A DNA stretch of 64,000 bases from Pseudolabrys sp. (GCA_022841665.1 JALHRB010000005.1:62001-126000); one strand, 5' to 3'. Numbered from the stretch's first letter, positions 1 to 9,395 are shown. The notes: generated by a model not told the origin, from the letters alone. Numbers and translations are program-made.

Positions 1-747
1 AAGGTCAACGGCGGCTGGGTGATCAACGGCCGCAAGCAGTTCATCTCCAACGGCTACGACGCCGGCCTATACGTCGTCTATGCCAACACCAATCCCAAGG
101 TCGGGATGCTGCAGGGCACCTCCTCGTTCCTGGTGCCGCGCGACACCAAGGGCTTCACGGTGGCGCGCTGCAACGAGACGCTCGGTTGCCGCTTCATGAA
201 CAACGGCGAGATGGTGTTCGAGGACATGTTCGTACCCGACGATCACCTGCTCGCGCAGGACGACGCGCTCGGCAAGGCCGGCATCTACTTCCGTCCCGGC
301 AAGATCATCCAGGCTGCGAAGAATCTCGGCGTCGGCGTGCGCGCCTTCGAGGCGACCGCCGATTATGTGCAGAATTACGTGCAGGGCGGCCGCATCCTGA
401 TCAAGCATCAGGCGGTGGCGCTGCGGCTCGGCGACATGGCGACGCGCATCGAGGCGGTGCGCGCGCTCACCGAGCGCGCGGCGCGCGCGGTGGACGACAA
501 CGCTCCTGAGGCCGAGGTGCTGTGCAACATGGCCAAGTTGTTTGCCTCTGAGGAAATCATGAAAGTCGCGCAGCACGCGGTCGAACTGCACGGCGGCAAC
601 GGCGTCATGCTCGACTTCGGCATCGAGAAGGTTCTGCGCGATGCCATCATCTTCCTGCATATGGATGCGACGGTCGACATCTCCAAGTTCAAGATCGTTA
701 AGAACATGTTCCCGCAGACGGCGGGAAAGTATGCGGGACCGGAGTGA
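1..747 (+). CDS. Acyl-CoA dehydrogenase family protein, C-terminal part (N-terminus outside window)
   Basis: The frame is open from base 1, so the N-terminal domain lies upstream and 248 residues are visible. Seen: the middle beta domain and the C-terminal helical domain, with HGGNG followed by EKVLRDA near visible residues 197-214, the flavin and acyl-chain contact region of acyl-CoA dehydrogenases. Family role: FAD-dependent alpha,beta-desaturation of an acyl-CoA, passing electrons to ETF. Substrate chain length cannot be read. It is convergent with the next gene, one base apart. Confidence 0.9.
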   Translation, partial: KVNGGWVINGRKQFISNGYDAGLYVVYANTNPKVGMLQGTSSFLVPRDTKGFTVARCNETLGCRFMNNGEMVFEDMFVPDDHLLAQDDALGKAGIYFRPGKIIQAAKNLGVGVRAFEATADYVQNYVQGGRILIKHQAVALRLGDMATRIEAVRALTERAARAVDDNAPEAEVLCNMAKLFASEEIMKVAQHAVELHGGNGVMLDFGIEKVLRDAIIFLHMDATVDISKFKIVKNMFPQTAGKYAGPE

Positions 748-748
748 T

Positions 749-1651
749 TTACCGAACCACGAAGCGGAACCCCACCAGCACGATCGCCAGGCCGGCGAGC
801 TGCGGCCAGCTCGGAACGGCCCCGAGCGCGAGATAGCCGACGATCAACGAGAAGCCGGGAACCAGCGCCGGGAAGGTGGCGGCGCGGCCGGCCCCGAGCA
901 AGGTCACCGAGCGCGCGAACAGGTAGATCGGCAGCGCGCCGGCGAGCAGGCCCTGCACCACCGCCTGCAGCAGGTTCTCCATCACGCTCATCTTGAACAT
1001 GGTGTCGAACCCGATGAACAGAACATACATCGGCGCAAAGACCAGCACCGACAACGCGCCCACCACCGCGGCCGCGCGCGTGCCAGCAACGCGCCATTGC
1101 CGCAGCAGCGTGCCGAAGATCGCCCAGAACAGCCCGGCCATTGCAAACAACAGGTCGCCGCCGAGGCCATGGCTGCCGATGGTGCTGATCGATTCCGCGC
1201 CGAACACCACCAGGCCGGCGATGATGGTCGCGCCGCCGATCATTCGCGGCGTTGTCAGCTTCTCGTTTAACAACAGCGTGGCCAGCAACAGGCCGAACAG
1301 CGCCGCACAGGCCGGCTGGATGGTGGTGCCGTGGCCGAGCGGCACCAGCACGAAGCCGGTATAGGCGAGCATCGCCTGCACCGGTCCGGACAGTACGGTC
1401 AAGATCAAACCACGGCCCCAGCCGATGCCGCCGAGCTGGATTGCGCCGGCGCGCAGCGCCAGCGGGATCAACAGCAGCCCGGACCAATAGAAGCGGTGGA
1501 AAGCGAGATCGGCCGGCGCGAAACCCACCGACACCCCATGTTTTGCCGCGACGAATCCCGCGGCCCAGCCGAGCGCTGCGCCGGTGCCGCACAGGGCGCC
1601 GATCAACACGCCTGAGAACCTGGACGGCGCGGTTTGCGTCTTGTCGTTCAC
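749..1651 (-). CDS. DMT/EamA family membrane transporter
   Basis: About 300 aa with ten predicted hydrophobic segments arranged as two EamA-type repeats. Inner-membrane carriers of this family mostly export small metabolites or amino acids; the substrate is unknown. The frame stays open upstream to 1693, but the GTG at 1651 has an AAGG ribosome-binding site seven bases before it while the ATG at 1678 has none, so 1651 is preferred. A perfect 8-bp hairpin (1668-1688) lies just upstream. It is a single-gene unit convergent with the acyl-CoA dehydrogenase. Confidence 0.85.
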   Translation of the reverse strand: MNDKTQTAPSRFSGVLIGALCGTGAALGWAAGFVAAKHGVSVGFAPADLAFHRFYWSGLLLIPLALRAGAIQLGGIGWGRGLILTVLSGPVQAMLAYTGFVLVPLGHGTTIQPACAALFGLLLATLLLNEKLTTPRMIGGATIIAGLVVFGAESISTIGSHGLGGDLLFAMAGLFWAIFGTLLRQWRVAGTRAAAVVGALSVLVFAPMYVLFIGFDTMFKMSVMENLLQAVVQGLLAGALPIYLFARSVTLLGAGRAATFPALVPGFSLIVGYLALGAVPSWPQLAGLAIVLVGFRFVVR

Positions 1652-1804
1652 GGTTCTGCCTTGGGCGGCGTCCCGCATGTCGGGACGCTGCAAAGGCCGG
1701 ACGCAGCGGCCCGGCAGGTGACTAGCACAGGCCTGATACTCTAGGATCGCGCCCGAAGTCTATTTGCCAATCGAAAAGACAAACTACAACGGGATGGAAA
1801 GCTC

Positions 1805-2740
1805 ATGACGAAGTCGCGCAAAGTCATCATCACCTGCGCCGTAACAGGCTCGATTCACACGCCTTCGATGTCGCCGCACCTGCCGGTGACGGCGCAGGAG
1901 ATTGCAGACGCGGCAATCGGTGCAGCCGAAGCTGGCGCTGCGGTCGTCCACCTGCACGCCCGCAACCCGCAGGACGGCCGGCCCGACCAGTCGCCGGAGG
2001 CCTTCGCCCCCTTCCTCAAGGTCATCAAGCAGCGCTCCAACGTGGTGGTGAACATCACAACCGGCGGCGCGCCCACCATGACCGCGGAAGAACGCGTGAA
2101 GCCGGCCGCCACCTTCAAGCCGGAGGTGGCCTCGCTCAACATGGGCACCATGAACTTCGGGCTCTACCCGATGATCCCGCGCTACAAGGGCAAGTTCAAA
2201 TACGACTGGGAGGAACCCTATCTCGAGCGCTCGAAGGCCGGCATGTTCAAGAACACCTTCGCCGACATCGAATACATCCTCACCACCTGCTCCGAGAACG
2301 GCACGCGTTTCGAGGTCGAGTGCTACGACATCGGCCATCTCTACACGCTGCGCCATTTTCTCGACCGCGGCCTGATCAAGCCGCCGGTTTTCGTGCAGTC
2401 GGTGTTCGGCATCCTCGGCGGCATCGGCGGCCACCCGGAAGACGTGGTGATGATGAAACGCACCGCCGACCGCCTGCTCGGCGATAATTACCACTGGTCG
2501 GTGCTCGGCGCCGGGCAGAACCAGATGCGGGTGGCGGCCATCGCCGCCTCCATGGGCGGCAACGTCCGCGTCGGCATGGAGGACTCGCTCTGGATCGGGG
2601 CCGGCAAGCTCGCCGAGTCGAACGCCCAGCAGGTCATGCAGGTGCGCAAGATCCTCGAGGGCTTGGGCCTCGAAATTGCCTCGCCCGACGACGCGCGCGA
2701 GATCCTCAGCCTCAAGGGCGGAGACAAAGTGAACTTCTAG
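1805..2740 (+). CDS. BKACE family protein (3-keto-5-aminohexanoate cleavage enzyme-like, DUF849)
   Basis: A 311-aa TIM-barrel enzyme of the beta-keto acid cleavage family. Characterised members condense a beta-keto acid with acetyl-CoA and split it to acetoacetate and a new CoA ester. Visible zinc-ligand candidates are HLH at residues 49-51 and Glu259 in GMED, with the family glycine-rich stretch around residues 202-210. The exact beta-keto acid is not predictable from sequence. Divergent from the EamA gene and followed by a hairpin terminator. Confidence 0.88.
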   Translation: MTKSRKVIITCAVTGSIHTPSMSPHLPVTAQEIADAAIGAAEAGAAVVHLHARNPQDGRPDQSPEAFAPFLKVIKQRSNVVVNITTGGAPTMTAEERVKPAATFKPEVASLNMGTMNFGLYPMIPRYKGKFKYDWEEPYLERSKAGMFKNTFADIEYILTTCSENGTRFEVECYDIGHLYTLRHFLDRGLIKPPVFVQSVFGILGGIGGHPEDVVMMKRTADRLLGDNYHWSVLGAGQNQMRVAAIAASMGGNVRVGMEDSLWIGAGKLAESNAQQVMQVRKILEGLGLEIASPDDAREILSLKGGDKVNF

Positions 2741-2765
2741 AAGCGTGGCATATCGCGCGGTTACG

Positions 2766-2800
2766 AACGCCTCGCAGCCCTGTTAGGGTTGCGGGCGTTT
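2766..2800 (+). terminator. Predicted Rho-independent terminator after the BKACE gene
   Basis: An AACGCC-CGCA-CCCT / AGGG-TGCG-GGCGTT stem with a short GTT loop and small mismatches, running into a T-rich tail. It sits 26 bases past the BKACE stop codon and before the antiporter gene, so it probably separates the two transcripts. Confidence 0.6.
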
Positions 2801-2825
2801 CCCTTGAAGAGAGGTTCCCGCGCGG

Positions 2826-4529
2826 ATGCCGCATCATACGCCCCTGGTCTCGACCGTGGTTGTCGGCCTGGTGCTGGCCTTCATCCTGGGCGCGCTGGCG
2901 CAGCGCGTGCGTATCTCCCCGCTGGTCGGGTATCTGCTCGCCGGCGTGCTGATCGGCCCGGCGACCCCGGGCTTCGTCGCCGACATTCAGATCGCCAACG
3001 AGCTGGCCGAGATCGGCGTCATCCTGCTGATGTTCGGTGTCGGCCTGCACTTTTCGTTCAAGGATTTGTTGTCGGTCAAGGCCATCGCCGTGCCCGGCGC
3101 CGTCGCCCAGATCGCGGTGGCGACCGCGCTCGGTCTGGGGCTGGCCGTCGCGCTCGGCTGGACCGTGGGCGCGGGCCTGGTGTTCGGGCTCGCGCTGTCG
3201 GTTGCCTCCACCGTGGTGTTGCTACGCGCCTTGCAGGAGCGGCGGCTGATCGACACCGAGCGCGGGCGCATCGCCGTCGGCTGGCTGATCGTCGAGGACC
3301 TGGCGACTGTGCTGGCGCTCGTGCTGCTGCCGGCGCTGGCGCCGATCTTGAAAAGCGGCGTGTCGGGTTTCGATCTGCAAACGCTCATGCTCCCGATCGC
3401 GCTGACGATCGGCAAGGTCGTGGCCTTCGCCGTCCTTATGCTGGTCGTCGGCCGCCGCGTCATTCCCTGGGTACTGCATTATGTCGCCCACACCGGCTCG
3501 CGCGAGCTGTTCCGCTTGTCTGTGCTGGCGATTGCGCTCGGCTGCGCCTATGCGGCGGCGACGCTGTTCGACGTCTCCTTCGCGCTGGGCGCCTTCTTCG
3601 CCGGCATGATGATGGCCGAGTCCGAGTTGAGCCAGCGCGCCGCGTCGGAAACATTGCCGCTGCGCGACGCCTTCGCGGTGCTGTTCTTCGTCTCGGTCGG
3701 CATGCTGTTCGATCCGGCGATTCTGTTGCGCGATCCATTGCCCATCATCGCCACCCTTCTGATCATCGTGATCGGCAAAACGGTTGCGGCGTTCCTGATT
3801 GTGCGGCTGTTCCGCTATTCAAACGCGACAGCGCTGACGATTTCCGCCAGCCTCGCCCAGATTGGAGAATTCTCGTTCATCCTCGCGGGTCTCGGCGTCA
3901 GTCTGCAATTGCTGCCCGAGCGTGGCCGCGATCTCATCCTGGCGGGGGCCATCCTCTCGATCCTGCTCAACCCATTGGCCTTTGCCGCGCTCGACCGTTG
4001 GCTGGCGAAACCGGCGGCAGCGAAGCCGGCGGAGACCGGCCCCGATACCGCCGCGCCTGCGCCGGCAGAGCCCAGCCGCGAGCCGGTCCCGGCGACGGCG
4101 CTCTCGCACCACGTGGTGCTGATCGGGCACGGCCGTGTCGGACGCTTCGTTACGGCGTCGCCAAACCCGGACATCGGCCCTCTGTTGATCGTCGAGGAAA
4201 ATGCCGACCTCGCAGCGCAGGCCCGCACCGCGGGCCGGGAGGTCATCCGGGGCAACGCGGTCAATCCGGAGGTTCTCGCGGCCTGCAATCTGCCGGGCGC
4301 GCGTTTTCTGCTGGTGGCGGTGCCCGACGCCTTCGAGGGCGGCCAGATCGTTGAGCAGGCCCGCAAGCTCAATCCGGCTCTCCCGATCGCGGCCCGTGCG
4401 CATTCGGACGACGAAATCGAGCATCTGAGGAAGCACGGCGCCACCTATGTCGTCATGGGCGAGCATGAGATGGCCAAGGCCATGTTGGCGTTGATTGCGA
4501 ATGTCCCCTTCGGGAAGGTTTCCAGTTAG
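2826..4529 (+). CDS. ybaL: YbaL/KefB-type cation:proton antiporter (CPA2) with TrkA-N domain
   Basis: 567 aa. Residues about 1-395 form the multi-spanning CPA2 exchanger domain, with family-typical stretches such as LVGYLLAGVLIGP and LIVEDL. An Ala/Pro-rich linker follows, then a cytosolic Rossmann TrkA-N/RCK domain starting near residue 428 with GHGRVG as nucleotide-binding loop. Family role: K+ or Na+ efflux in exchange for H+, gated by nucleotide or redox ligands. An AGAGAGG ribosome-binding site lies about ten bases before the ATG. A second antiporter of another family follows. Confidence 0.9.
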   Translation: MPHHTPLVSTVVVGLVLAFILGALAQRVRISPLVGYLLAGVLIGPATPGFVADIQIANELAEIGVILLMFGVGLHFSFKDLLSVKAIAVPGAVAQIAVATALGLGLAVALGWTVGAGLVFGLALSVASTVVLLRALQERRLIDTERGRIAVGWLIVEDLATVLALVLLPALAPILKSGVSGFDLQTLMLPIALTIGKVVAFAVLMLVVGRRVIPWVLHYVAHTGSRELFRLSVLAIALGCAYAAATLFDVSFALGAFFAGMMMAESELSQRAASETLPLRDAFAVLFFVSVGMLFDPAILLRDPLPIIATLLIIVIGKTVAAFLIVRLFRYSNATALTISASLAQIGEFSFILAGLGVSLQLLPERGRDLILAGAILSILLNPLAFAALDRWLAKPAAAKPAETGPDTAAPAPAEPSREPVPATALSHHVVLIGHGRVGRFVTASPNPDIGPLLIVEENADLAAQARTAGREVIRGNAVNPEVLAACNLPGARFLLVAVPDAFEGGQIVEQARKLNPALPIAARAHSDDEIEHLRKHGATYVVMGEHEMAKAMLALIANVPFGKVSS

Positions 4530-4591
4530 CCTTGATAGCTATTGCGTCAACCGCGCATTGCTCTTCCGAATAAATCGGGGATAGTGCGCTT

Positions 4592-6370
4592 ATGGGCGCA
4601 CTGGATTCGGTCAGTATTGCCATCCTGCTCGGCAGCCTGCTGGTCCTGGCCGGCATCCTGTCGAGCCTGATCGCGCTGCGTTTCGGCGCCCCCTTGCTGC
4701 TGGTCTTCTTGTTGGTGGGCATGCTGGCCGGCGAGGGCGGCCCGGGCGGGTTGAAGTTCGACGACGTGGGCATGGCCTATACCGTCGGCTCGATCGCCCT
4801 GGCGCTGATCCTGTTCGACGGCGGATTGCGCACGCGGTTGACGACGTTCCGCAACGTCCTCGCGCCATCGATGCTGCTGGCGACGGTGGGCGTCATCGTC
4901 ACCGCGCTGGTGATCGCACCTGTCGCCAAGCTGACGCTCGACATCGGCTGGCTGCAATCCTTGCTGGTCGGGGCGGTGGTTGCCTCGACCGACGCGGCGG
5001 CGGTATTTTTCCTTATCAATGCCGGTGGCCTGCGCCTGCGGCCGCGCGTGCGCGCGGTGCTCGAGGTCGAATCGGGCACGAACGATCCCTTCGCCATCTT
5101 CCTGACGCTGCTGCTGATCCAGATGCTGCTGATCGGCGACGGCAGCTTCTCGACCGCAATCCTTTCGCTGTTGCGCGAAGCCGTTCTGGGCTGCGTCATC
5201 GGCTACGCCGGCGGCAAAATCATCGCCTGGGTGCTGAACCGCTTGACTTTGGCGCAAGGGATGCATGCGCCGTTCGTGGCGGTGAGCGCGCTGGTCGTTT
5301 TCGCCCTCGCCAATGCGGTGCACGGCTCGGGCTTCCTTGCCGTCTATCTCGCCGGCCTCGTTGTAGGCAACGAGAAGACGCGGGCGCATAACTCCGTCAT
5401 CGTATTTCTCGACGCCGTCACCTGGCTCGCGCAGATCGTCATGTTCGTGCTGCTCGGCCTGCTTGCCTGGCCGCACCGCCTGGCGGACAGCTTGTTAGGC
5501 GCGGTTGCCGTCGCGCTCGTGCTGATGTTCGTCGCGCGTCCGGCGGCGGTGTTCCTGTGCCTGGCCCCGTTCAAGTTCCCCTACAGGGAGAAGATCTTCA
5601 TCTCCTGGGTGGGCTTGCGTGGCGCGGTCGGAATTTTCCTCGCCTCGATTCCCATGCTGGTCGGCCTACCGACGGCTTACCTGTTTTTCGACGTCGCCTT
5701 CGTCGTGGTGCTGCTATCGCTGCTGGTGCAGGGCTGGACGGTCGCTTTTTCCGCCCGCAAGCTCAACATCTCCTTCACCCATGTCGAGCCAACGCCGAGC
5801 CGCGTCGAGCTCGACCTGCCCGGCCAGTTGGCGCGCGAGATCGTCGGTTATCCGGTATCCGCCAAAAGCCCGTTCTTGCGGCGCGGCCTGATCCCGAATT
5901 GGGCGCGGCCGACGCTGGTCATCCGCAACGAGGAAATCCTCACCCCGGCGGAAGCCGCGCCGGTGCGCGAAGGCGACTACGTCTATCTGCTGGCGCCGCC
6001 GGAGAAAGCGCAGGCGCTCGATCGTTTCTTCGTCGAGATGCCGCCGCCGGCCAAGCCCGACCCGGCGCTGCTCGGCGACTTTTTTGTGCCGGGCACGGCG
6101 ACGCTCGGCGCCCTTGCCGACATCTATGGGCTGCAGGTCGCCGCGGACCACACCGACGTGACGCTCGCCGCCTTTTTTGTCGAGTATCTCGGCCGCCCGG
6201 CCAAGCTCGGCGACATCGTCGTGCTCGGCCCCATCGCGCTGCTGGCGCACAAGGTCGACGGCACGACGGTCACCACAGTCGGCCTGCGGCTGGCCGAACC
6301 GGAAGAGCCCGCCACATGGAGCGGGCGCCTCAAGGCGTTCGTGGACCGCTGGAAGGAGAAGCTCGGCTAG
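4592..6370 (+). CDS. nhaP2: Potassium/proton antiporter, NhaP2/CvrA type (CPA1)
   Basis: 592 aa. An N-terminal CPA1 exchanger domain (about residues 1-390) is followed by a cytosolic RCK_C/TrkA_C-like region (about 400-475) and a CorC/HlyC-type transporter-associated domain (about 490-575). This arrangement is that of NhaP2 (CvrA) K+/H+ antiporters used in pH and K+ homeostasis. It lies 62 bases after the ybaL-type gene on the same strand. Its 3' end overlaps the convergent DUF6580 gene by four bases. Confidence 0.9.
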   Translation: MGALDSVSIAILLGSLLVLAGILSSLIALRFGAPLLLVFLLVGMLAGEGGPGGLKFDDVGMAYTVGSIALALILFDGGLRTRLTTFRNVLAPSMLLATVGVIVTALVIAPVAKLTLDIGWLQSLLVGAVVASTDAAAVFFLINAGGLRLRPRVRAVLEVESGTNDPFAIFLTLLLIQMLLIGDGSFSTAILSLLREAVLGCVIGYAGGKIIAWVLNRLTLAQGMHAPFVAVSALVVFALANAVHGSGFLAVYLAGLVVGNEKTRAHNSVIVFLDAVTWLAQIVMFVLLGLLAWPHRLADSLLGAVAVALVLMFVARPAAVFLCLAPFKFPYREKIFISWVGLRGAVGIFLASIPMLVGLPTAYLFFDVAFVVVLLSLLVQGWTVAFSARKLNISFTHVEPTPSRVELDLPGQLAREIVGYPVSAKSPFLRRGLIPNWARPTLVIRNEEILTPAEAAPVREGDYVYLLAPPEKAQALDRFFVEMPPPAKPDPALLGDFFVPGTATLGALADIYGLQVAADHTDVTLAAFFVEYLGRPAKLGDIVVLGPIALLAHKVDGTTVTTVGLRLAEPEEPATWSGRLKAFVDRWKEKLG

Positions 6371-6912
6371 TGCGCGCGGCGCGCCAGCGCCGGGCCGTGC
6401 TGCACCAGCCAGGCGCCGCCGAACAGCACGCCGGTCCAGAACAGGTCGCCCAACATGGTCTTCTCGAGGAACGGCAGCGCCGCGATGTAGCACTGCGTCA
6501 GGCCCTGCGCGTTGAGCGGATACATGCCGCTAAAGGCCCAGACCGCGCCGTTCGAGAAGGCGAAAAACAAGAGCGAGCCGGCGACCATGGTGCCGACGAC
6601 CGGCAGCACGCCGCGCCAGCGGCGCGTGAAGATGCCGAGCACGGCCGGGATCGCGATGGCGGCGAAGCCGACCGCCTGGATGCGCCAGTCTTCGCCCGGC
6701 AGCGCCACATCGCTCAGCACCATCGCCAGCACCGGCACGACCACGGCCAAGGCCGGGATGCGCAGCATGCGCGCGGCGAACAGGCCCGAGGCGGCGACCG
6801 GCAGGAAGCCCGGCGCGTGCGGCAGCAGGCGGGCTGCAACGCCCAAGGCGATCAGGAAGGCGATGAGGATAAGATCATTGCGGATATCGGCGCGGCTCTT
6901 GTCGGGCAGCAT
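6367..6912 (-). CDS. DUF6580 family putative membrane transport protein
   Basis: About 181 aa with five or six hydrophobic helices. ATG 6912 is chosen because AAGGA lies eight bases before it; the frame extends to a TTG at 6939. DUF6580 members are annotated as putative transport proteins, and their size and topology resemble substrate-binding (S) subunits of ECF importers. It lies downstream of, and on the same strand as, the cobalamin-binding protein gene, hinting at a role in cobalamin handling. That role is inference only. Confidence 0.75.
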   Translation of the reverse strand: MLPDKSRADIRNDLILIAFLIALGVAARLLPHAPGFLPVAASGLFAARMLRIPALAVVVPVLAMVLSDVALPGEDWRIQAVGFAAIAIPAVLGIFTRRWRGVLPVVGTMVAGSLLFFAFSNGAVWAFSGMYPLNAQGLTQCYIAALPFLEKTMLGDLFWTGVLFGGAWLVQHGPALARRAH

Positions 6913-6990
6913 TGCGGTCGGTCCTTGTGAGGTCGCCAAGTCGACCTCTTGGTAGCATGTCCGGGCAGCGGATTCGACCCGTTTTCGACC

Positions 6991-7800
6991 CTATTCAGAG
7001 GGCCGCATACCCCGGCTTTCAACCCATTCGGCAACGATTTGCGCCAGGGCGTCGAGCCCGTCGGTGAGCGCCGCCGGCCCCGGCTGGAGAATCAAGGGCG
7101 ACTTGATCTCGCGCAGCCAGCCTTCCGCTACCGCCGGAACCGCGGCGAAACCCGGCCGCGCGGCCACCTTGGCCGGCACGAACTTTTTGCCGCACCAGGA
7201 GCCGATGACGATCTCCGGCGCCGCCGCGATAACCTGCGCGGGCGTAACGATGCGGTCCTTGGCGTTCTTAGCGGCCGACAGCTCCGGGAACACCTCGATG
7301 CCGCCGGCGGCTTCGATCAGCTCCGACACCCAGCGGATACCGGAGATCATCGGCTCGTCCCATTCCTCGAAATAGACGCGGGGGCGGGCGGAGCGCCGCG
7401 CGCTTTTGGCGCGCACGGCCGCCACGCGCGCTTCGAGGGAGGCTGCCAGGGTGTCCGCCTTTGCCGCCGCGCCGACCAGCGCGCCGAGCGTGCGGATCAT
7501 GGCGAAGATGCCGGCGAGGTCGCGCTGGTTGAAGGCGTGCACGGCCACGTTGGCGCGCACCAGGTCGGCGACGATGCCGGCCTGCAGATCGGAAAAAGTC
7601 AGGACCAGGTCCGGCTCCAGCGCCAGGATCTTCGGCACGTCGGCAGAGATGAAAGCCGAGACACGCGGCTTCTCCTTGCGCACGCGGGGCGGGCGCACGG
7701 CGTAGCCCGACACGCCGACGATGCGCGCCTCCTCGCCGAGGAGATAGAGCGTCTCTACGGTCTCTTCGGTCAGGCAGACGATGCGGGCGGGTGGGAACAT
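6991..7800 (-). CDS. Cobalamin-binding (BtuF-like) protein without a signal peptide
   Basis: 269 aa with the class III periplasmic-binding-protein fold of BtuF/FepB (COG0614): an early RIV..L...E..Y.LG helix, a long central helix, and conserved EEWDEPMISG and GSWCGKKF segments seen in proteins annotated as cobalamin-binding. The mature domain begins directly at the ATG, and an in-frame stop lies close upstream, so no export signal can be added. No BtuC or BtuD gene is nearby. The DUF6580 gene follows 78 bases downstream. Confidence 0.8.
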   Translation of the reverse strand: MFPPARIVCLTEETVETLYLLGEEARIVGVSGYAVRPPRVRKEKPRVSAFISADVPKILALEPDLVLTFSDLQAGIVADLVRANVAVHAFNQRDLAGIFAMIRTLGALVGAAAKADTLAASLEARVAAVRAKSARRSARPRVYFEEWDEPMISGIRWVSELIEAAGGIEVFPELSAAKNAKDRIVTPAQVIAAAPEIVIGSWCGKKFVPAKVAARPGFAAVPAVAEGWLREIKSPLILQPGPAALTDGLDALAQIVAEWVESRGMRPSE

Positions 7801-7816
7801 GGCCGCAGTGTACCAC

Positions 7817-7915
7817 TGTCATCACTCGCGAAAGCGGGTGATCCAGTACTCAACGGTTCTCGCGAGGAATTGACGATCAGGCGTTACTGGATGTCCCGCC
7901 TGCGCGGGGCATGAC
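7817..7915. repeat. Palindromic intergenic repeat, type A (copy 1), overlapping the modC 3' end
   Basis: Two short hairpins (TCGCGAAAGCGGGTGATCCAG at one end, CCCGCCTGCGCGGGGCATGAC at the other) separated by about 40 bases that end in TTACTGGAT. Related copies are at 28319-28373 and 28890-28984. The right-hand part lies within the modC reading frame and supplies its stop codon. Confidence 0.75.
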
Positions 7916-8572
7916 GGTCGGTGGGCCCACCGCCGCCACCTTACCCGCCTCCAGCATCACCACGCGCGTGGCGATGCGTCTCACCTCGTGGGCGTCGTGG
8001 CTGACATAGATCATGGGGATGCCCGCGTCGTCGCGCAGGCGTTCGAGATACGGCAGGATTTCCTGCTTGCGCGCGGCGTCGAGCGAGGCGAGCGGCTCGT
8101 CCAGCAGCAGCAGGCGCGGGCGCGCGAGCAAGGCGCGGCCGACCGCGACGCGCTGGCGCTCGCCGCCGGACAGCTTGCCCGGCCGCCGCGCTAGCAGATG
8201 GCCGATGTCCAGCAGCTCAACCACATGCGCGAAGGCCTGGGCGTCGGCGGCATGGCCGTTCATCCAGCGGCCGTAATCGAGATTGTGTTTCACCGACAAA
8301 TGCGGAAACAGCCGGCCTTCCTGGAACACGCAGCCGATGCGCCGCTTGTGCGCCGGCACGTCGATGCGCGCGTCTGAGTCGAACAAAGTCTCGCCGTCGA
8401 GCGCGATACGCCCGCGGTCCGGCTTCATCAGCCCGGCGATCATCGCGATGAGGCTGGTCTTGCCGGTGCCCGAGGCGCCGAACAGCGCGGTGACGCCGCT
8501 CTCGCTCGTGAACGCCGCGTCGAGCGCGAAGTCCCCCAGTCTCTTTTCCACCGTGACGGTCAGCATGGTCAT
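7877..8572 (-). CDS. modC: Molybdate ABC transporter ATP-binding protein, short form lacking the Mop/TOBE domain
   Basis: 231 aa with Walker [10 protein letters not shown] (residues 32-40), ABC signature LSGGE followed by [11 protein letters not shown], Walker B LLLLDEP and the switch histidine in YVSHDAHE. ModC energises molybdate import through ModB. Most ModC proteins are about 350 aa with a C-terminal molybdate-binding Mop domain; here the chain stops right after the ATPase domain, and the last dozen or so residues are encoded by a palindromic repeat. The start overlaps the modB stop by four bases (ATGA). Confidence 0.9.
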   Translation of the reverse strand: MTMLTVTVEKRLGDFALDAAFTSESGVTALFGASGTGKTSLIAMIAGLMKPDRGRIALDGETLFDSDARIDVPAHKRRIGCVFQEGRLFPHLSVKHNLDYGRWMNGHAADAQAFAHVVELLDIGHLLARRPGKLSGGERQRVAVGRALLARPRLLLLDEPLASLDAARKQEILPYLERLRDDAGIPMIYVSHDAHEVRRIATRVVMLEAGKVAAVGPPTVMPRAGGTSSNA

Positions 8573-9264
8573 TCTCCATGCAGCCGTTTGGCGGCGCGGC
8601 GCGCGAACCATTCCGACGCCATCAGTGCGCCGAGCGATATGGCGATAGAGACGATGACGAGATCGAGCGCGGCGGCGTCGCCGCCCGGTACCTGCGTCAG
8701 CGTGTAGATCGCGGCCGAAATGGTTTGCGTTTCGCCCGGGATGTTGGAGACGAAGGTGATGGTGGCGCCGAACTCGCCGAGGGCGCGCGCGAATGCCAGC
8801 ATCATGCCGGCGATGATGCCGGGCAGCGTGAGCGGCAGCGTCACCGTGGCGAACTTCCACAACGGACCGGCGCCGAGCGTCGAAGCGGCATCCTCCAGCC
8901 GGCGGTCGATGGCCTCGATCGACAGGCGGATCGCGCGCACCATCAGCGGGAAGGCCATCACGCCGCAGGCCAGCGCCGCCCCGGTCCAGCGGAACGAGAG
9001 CACGATGCCGAAAGTGTCGGCGAGGAACGCGCCCACCGGCGCCTTGCGGCCGAAGGTGACGAGCAGCAGATAGCCGGTCACCACCGGCGGCAGCACCAGC
9101 GGCAGGTGCACGACGGCGTCGAGCAGCGCCTTGCCCCAGAACTTCTTGCGCGCCAGCACATAGGCGATGGCGATGCCGAAGGGCAGCGCCACCACGGTCG
9201 ACACCAGCGCGATACGCAGCGAGAGCGCGACGGCGGTCCATTCGTCGGGGGTGAGGTCAAGCAT
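8569..9264 (-). CDS. modB: Molybdate ABC transporter permease
   Basis: 231 aa from ATG 9264, with five or six membrane segments and the binding-protein-dependent permease (EAA) loop [14 protein letters not shown], typical of ModB/CysT permeases. It forms the inner-membrane channel for molybdate. The frame is open to 9309, but the extra 15 residues are Arg-rich and arise from the upstream repeat, so the internal ATG is preferred. It overlaps modC by four bases; a repeat separates it from modA. Confidence 0.92.
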   Translation of the reverse strand: MLDLTPDEWTAVALSLRIALVSTVVALPFGIAIAYVLARKKFWGKALLDAVVHLPLVLPPVVTGYLLLVTFGRKAPVGAFLADTFGIVLSFRWTGAALACGVMAFPLMVRAIRLSIEAIDRRLEDAASTLGAGPLWKFATVTLPLTLPGIIAGMMLAFARALGEFGATITFVSNIPGETQTISAAIYTLTQVPGGDAAALDLVIVSIAISLGALMASEWFARRAAKRLHGE

Positions 9265-9276
9265 GAAAGGAGTCTT

Positions 9277-9395
9277 GCCCCGGACGCGGTGCAACGTGCA
9301 ACGCTGCACCGCAGATCCGGGGCCGTTCCAGATTCGGAGTTTGCGGTGGTCCCGGGTCTGCGTCGCAGCATTGCATGCTGCGCCGCGCCCGGGAC
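9277..9395. repeat. Palindromic repeat (type B) between modA and modB
   Basis: Two adjacent stem-loops fill the modA-modB gap: 9277-9323 closed by GCCCCGGA/TCCGGGGC, and 9349-9395 closed by GTCCCGGG/CCCGGGAC. Each encloses a second inner inverted repeat. In transcripts these could reduce read-through or protect the modA message. Confidence 0.7.

Noticed and set aside
1668-1688. Perfect hairpin GCGTCCCG/CGGGACGC upstream of the EamA gene as an attenuator
   Set aside because: It has no T-run on either strand and no leader peptide; an isolated 8-bp GC stem is common at this base composition.
4533-4551. TTGATAGCTATTGCGTCAA as an FNR/FixK box before the nhaP2-type gene
   Set aside because: The half-sites are nine bases apart rather than four, so it does not fit the FNR/FixK pattern.
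6940-6990. Cobalamin riboswitch near the BtuF-like and DUF6580 genes
   Set aside because: No B12-box-like sequence or extended leader was found; the gaps are too short for a full cobalamin aptamer.
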